Source: Streptomyces sp. NBC_01341 | Lineage (GTDB): Bacteria > Actinomycetota > Actinomycetes > Streptomycetales > Streptomycetaceae | DNA: 64,000 nt | Direction of reading: 5' to 3' | Assembly (NCBI RefSeq): GCF_035946055.1 | Contig: NZ_CP108364.1 | Span: forward strand, 5,580,001 to 5,644,000 | The notes under the pieces: generated by a model | What the model saw: only the letters and a program-made list of their open reading frames with translations | Told to the model about the DNA's origin: nothing | Database searches by the model: none | Program-made: the position numbers and the translations under genes | In this document: positions 61,893 through 64,000 of the stretch, one piece after another | How the letters are laid out: the number at the start of each line of letters is the position of its first letter | Position numbering within the stretch: the stretch's first letter is position 1

Positions 61893-62801
61893 CTACGCGG
61901 GTCGACCCGGACCGGGACGCCCGCCCAGCGTGGCGACCGCGTCCGCCCCCGCCCGGCAGCCCGCCCGGGCCGCCGCGACCTCGTCCGCCCCGGCGACGAG
62001 GGCCGCGAGGAAGCCCCCGGTGAACGCGTCACCCGCCCCCGTCGAGTCCACCGGCACCGCTCCCGCCGCGGCGGGCACGCGTGCGGTCACCGCGCCGCCG
62101 GAAGCCAGCACGACACCCCGGTCCCCGAGCGTGACGGCGACCCGGCCGGCGTGACGGCTCAGCTTGGCCGCCGCGTCCGCGGGGTCCGGCAGTCCGGTCA
62201 GCTCACGCGCCTCGTCCGCGTTGGGCAGCAGCAGGTCCACACCGTCGACCAGACCGAGGAACGCCCCCGCGCCCAGCTCCGCCAGGAAACCCGCCGACGC
62301 CGGGTCCACGCTCGCCGGTACGCCCCGGAGGCGTGCCTCGCGCAGGGCCAGCAGCGCCGTCGTCCGGCTGGGTTCCCCGAACAGGAGGTAACCGGAGACG
62401 TGGAGGCGGGCGACACCGTCGAGCAGCGCCGGGGACCAGTCGTCGGGACACAGGCGCAGGACCGCGCCGCTGTCGGTGAGGAAGGTGCGCTCCGCCGAGG
62501 GGTCGACGAGGGCCACCACCGTGCCGCTCGGTACCTCCGCGTCCACGGCCAGCAGCGGGCACACCCCCGCCCTCCGCAGCACTTCCCCGTGCCAGGACAC
62601 CGACTCGGCACCGGCCCGGGCGAGCAGCCGTACGGTCCGGCACCCCGAACGTGCTGCCCAGCACGCCACGTTGGCACCCGCGCCACCGGGCAGCGTCGTG
62701 ATCCGCGCGGGCGTGTCCGTGCCGTGGACCGGCGCCGAGGCGTGCCGGACGACCACATCGGTCACCACCTCCCCGACGACGAGCAGCGCGCCGCCGCTCA
62801 C
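61893..62801 (-). CDS. PfkB-family carbohydrate kinase (likely pseudouridine kinase)
   Basis: About 302 residues. PfkB features: LPGGAGANVACWAARSG near residue 40, the catalytic Asp in DSTGAGDAFTGGF near residue 265 and VTLGDRGVVL. Its start overlaps the psuG stop by GTGA (62798-62801), so it is coupled to pseudouridine-5'-phosphate glycosidase; the likely substrate is pseudouridine, phosphorylated to the 5'-phosphate that PsuG splits. Ribokinase or fructokinase activity cannot be excluded. Confidence 0.87.
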   Translation of the reverse strand: MSGGALLVVGEVVTDVVVRHASAPVHGTDTPARITTLPGGAGANVACWAARSGCRTVRLLARAGAESVSWHGEVLRRAGVCPLLAVDAEVPSGTVVALVDPSAERTFLTDSGAVLRLCPDDWSPALLDGVARLHVSGYLLFGEPSRTTALLALREARLRGVPASVDPASAGFLAELGAGAFLGLVDGVDLLLPNADEARELTGLPDPADAAAKLSRHAGRVAVTLGDRGVVLASGGAVTARVPAAAGAVPVDSTGAGDAFTGGFLAALVAGADEVAAARAGCRAGADAVATLGGRPGPGRPA

Positions 62802-63757
62802 CGTGCCGCCGCGACGGCGATCCGCGCGGCCAGCCGCACATTCCCGCGCACGGCCGCGAGATTGGCCTCCAGGGAGGCACCGCCGGTCTCCCGCATCAGG
62901 TACTCCAGGAGGAACGGGGTGACGGCCTGCCCCATGACGCCCTTGCTGCGGCAGGCGTCCAGGGCGCGCGCGAGCACCCGGTCGTGCAGCTCCGGATCCA
63001 ACTGATCCTTCTCCGGCACCGGATTGGCGACGATCAGCGAGGCCTGCGCGCCGCCCAGCTCCTCCCGGGCCCGCATCACGTCCGCCACCTCCTGCGGCGT
63101 GTCCACCGTCCAGTCGACCGGCTCGCCGGAACTGCTCAGATAGAAGCCGGGGAAGTACTCCGTGCCGTAACCGAGGACACCCACGCCGAGCGTCTCCAGG
63201 CGCTGAAGGGTGGCGGGAACGTCCAGGATCGACTTCACGCCCGCGCACACCACCGTGATGCCGGTACGTGCGAGGAGGCGGAGATCGGCGGACTCGTCCT
63301 GGGTCTGCGCCCACTCCCGGTGCACACCGCCGAGCCCGCCGGTCGCGAAGACGCGCAGGCCGGCCCCGGCCGCGAGGAACGCCGTCGCCGACACGGTGGT
63401 CGCCCCGCTCGCGCCCAGGGCCAGCGCGGGCGCGAGGTCGCGGTGACCCAGCTTGCGCACGTCCGGGTCCACGGCGACGCGCTCCAACTGGGTTGCGGTC
63501 AGGCCGACGTGCGCCCGTCCGTCCAGCACGGCGACCGTGGCCGGCACGGCTCCCGCCTCGCGTACGGCCTCCTCCAGTTCCTCCGCGACCCGGAGATTCC
63601 GGGGGCGTGGCAGGCCGTGCGCGATGATCGTCGACTCCAGGGCGACGACGGGTGCGCCCGCGCCGAGGGCTTCGCGCACCTCGGCGGAGAGCAACGGGGC
63701 GTAGCGGCCCGTCTCCTGATGGTCCGACGTCGCTGATGACGATGGGTTCAGAGGCAT
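62798..63757 (-). CDS. psuG: pseudouridine-5'-phosphate glycosidase
   Basis: About 319 residues. The PsuG family start is clear: VVALESTIIAHGLPRPRNL, followed by ATVAVLDGRAHVGLT, shown in part, and VFATGGLGGVHREWAQTQDESADL in part, then NPVPEKDQLDPELHDRVL in part. It splits pseudouridine-5'-phosphate to uracil and ribose 5-phosphate, using the Lys of the family. It is coupled to a PfkB kinase, and a membrane transporter gene precedes it. The start ATG at 63757 follows GGGATGGGG; other starts upstream (63790) are less likely. Confidence 0.92.
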   Translation of the reverse strand: MPLNPSSSATSDHQETGRYAPLLSAEVREALGAGAPVVALESTIIAHGLPRPRNLRVAEELEEAVREAGAVPATVAVLDGRAHVGLTATQLERVAVDPDVRKLGHRDLAPALALGASGATTVSATAFLAAGAGLRVFATGGLGGVHREWAQTQDESADLRLLARTGITVVCAGVKSILDVPATLQRLETLGVGVLGYGTEYFPGFYLSSSGEPVDWTVDTPQEVADVMRAREELGGAQASLIVANPVPEKDQLDPELHDRVLARALDACRSKGVMGQAVTPFLLEYLMRETGGASLEANLAAVRGNVRLAARIAVAAAR

Positions 63758-63827
63758 GCCCCATCCCTGTCGCGGGGGCCCCGGCCGCAAACCCGCACGG
63801 CCGGGTCGTTCACGACCCGCCCGGAGG

Positions 63828-64000
63828 TCAGGCCTTCGCGGAGTCCCGGTCGGGCCGCACGAGCGACCTGCGCAGCGCCAGCGCGGCCATCGGCAGGAGG
63901 AGGCAGGCGGCGGCCGCGTTGAGCCAGCCGTATCCCAGCCGGGAGACGATCACTCCGGCGAGGGCGCCGCCCACGCCCGCCGCCGTGTTCATCGTGAGGT
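63828..64000 (-). CDS. MFS transporter, C-terminal fragment
   Basis: Only the last 57 or so residues are inside the window; the gene continues beyond 64000. The reading ends MNTAAGVGGALAGVIVSRLG, YGWLNAAAACLLLPMAALAL and a short Arg/Asp-rich cytoplasmic tail, typical of the last two helices of a major facilitator protein. It lies 70 bases upstream of psuG on the same strand, so it may import the nucleoside for the psuG-pfkB pair, or simply neighbour it. Confidence 0.75.
   Translation of the reverse strand, partial: LTMNTAAGVGGALAGVIVSRLGYGWLNAAAACLLLPMAALALRRSLVRPDRDSAKA

Overview
The window is chromosomal DNA from a high-GC actinomycete, almost certainly Streptomyces. Wobble positions are nearly all G or C, GTG starts and 4-base ATGA/GTGA overlaps are common, and many marker genes are present: polA, rpsA, coaE, pyk, a PdtaR-type ANTAR regulator, the liv uptake operon and a trypsin almost identical in layout to Streptomyces griseus trypsin. 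I see no integrase, transposase, prophage module or CRISPR array. Most of the window reads as core chromosome with scattered accessory genes.

Layout. 1-5.9 kb: the C-terminal part of a NACHT/pentapeptide/WD40 giant protein, a rhomboid protease, a VWA protein and a PNPOx-like flavoprotein. 5.9-11.6 kb: a cold-shock protein with a structured AT-rich leader, a DEAD-box helicase, an ankyrin protein, an HEXXH protein and secreted trypsin. 11.6-19.7 kb: a GH35 beta-galactosidase, chorismate mutase, aminopeptidase N, and a translationally coupled PLP decarboxylase plus amine N-monooxygenase pair that resembles the first two steps of desferrioxamine synthesis but lacks the remaining genes. 19.7-25.5 kb: a small secreted protein, Tat-exported 5'-nucleotidase, pyruvate kinase, a frameshifted HTH/LAGLIDADG-like gene beside tRNA-Leu(CAA), and pdtaR. 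25.6-31.2 kb: livKHMGF on the minus strand with a strong hairpin between livK and livH. 31.2-38.5 kb: a thioesterase, a large molybdopterin oxidoreductase, polA and a DUF4184 membrane protein. 38.7-44.1 kb: a secreted transglycosylase, HrpB helicase and a methyltransferase. 44.2-48.9 kb: rpsA with a readable promoter and terminator, a VOC protein, a PAC2 protein, coaE and a TPR protein. 49.1-53.6 kb: a DUF6343 membrane protein, an ADP-ribosylglycohydrolase/methyltransferase pair, a DoxX protein, a lipoprotein and a slipin. 53.7-57.9 kb: a coupled SNF2 helicase and SWIM zinc-finger pair. 58.0-64.0 kb: an AlaA-type aminotransferase coupled to a C39-like peptidase and divergent from an HxlR regulator with twin operators, then a cupin, a uridine-kinase-like protein, and a likely pseudouridine-breakdown operon (MFS, psuG, pfkB kinase).

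Two larger patterns cut across genes. The plus strand is visibly C-rich and G-poor up to about 23.5 kb and becomes G-rich from about 24.8 kb, whatever the gene direction. Long perfect inverted repeats mark several convergent or intercistronic junctions. Unusual points to revisit are the two-gene hydroxamate-like cassette, the frameshifted gene next to the tRNA, the HxlR twin operators, and the aminotransferase/C39 pair. All functions are read from motifs and remembered families; no search was run.
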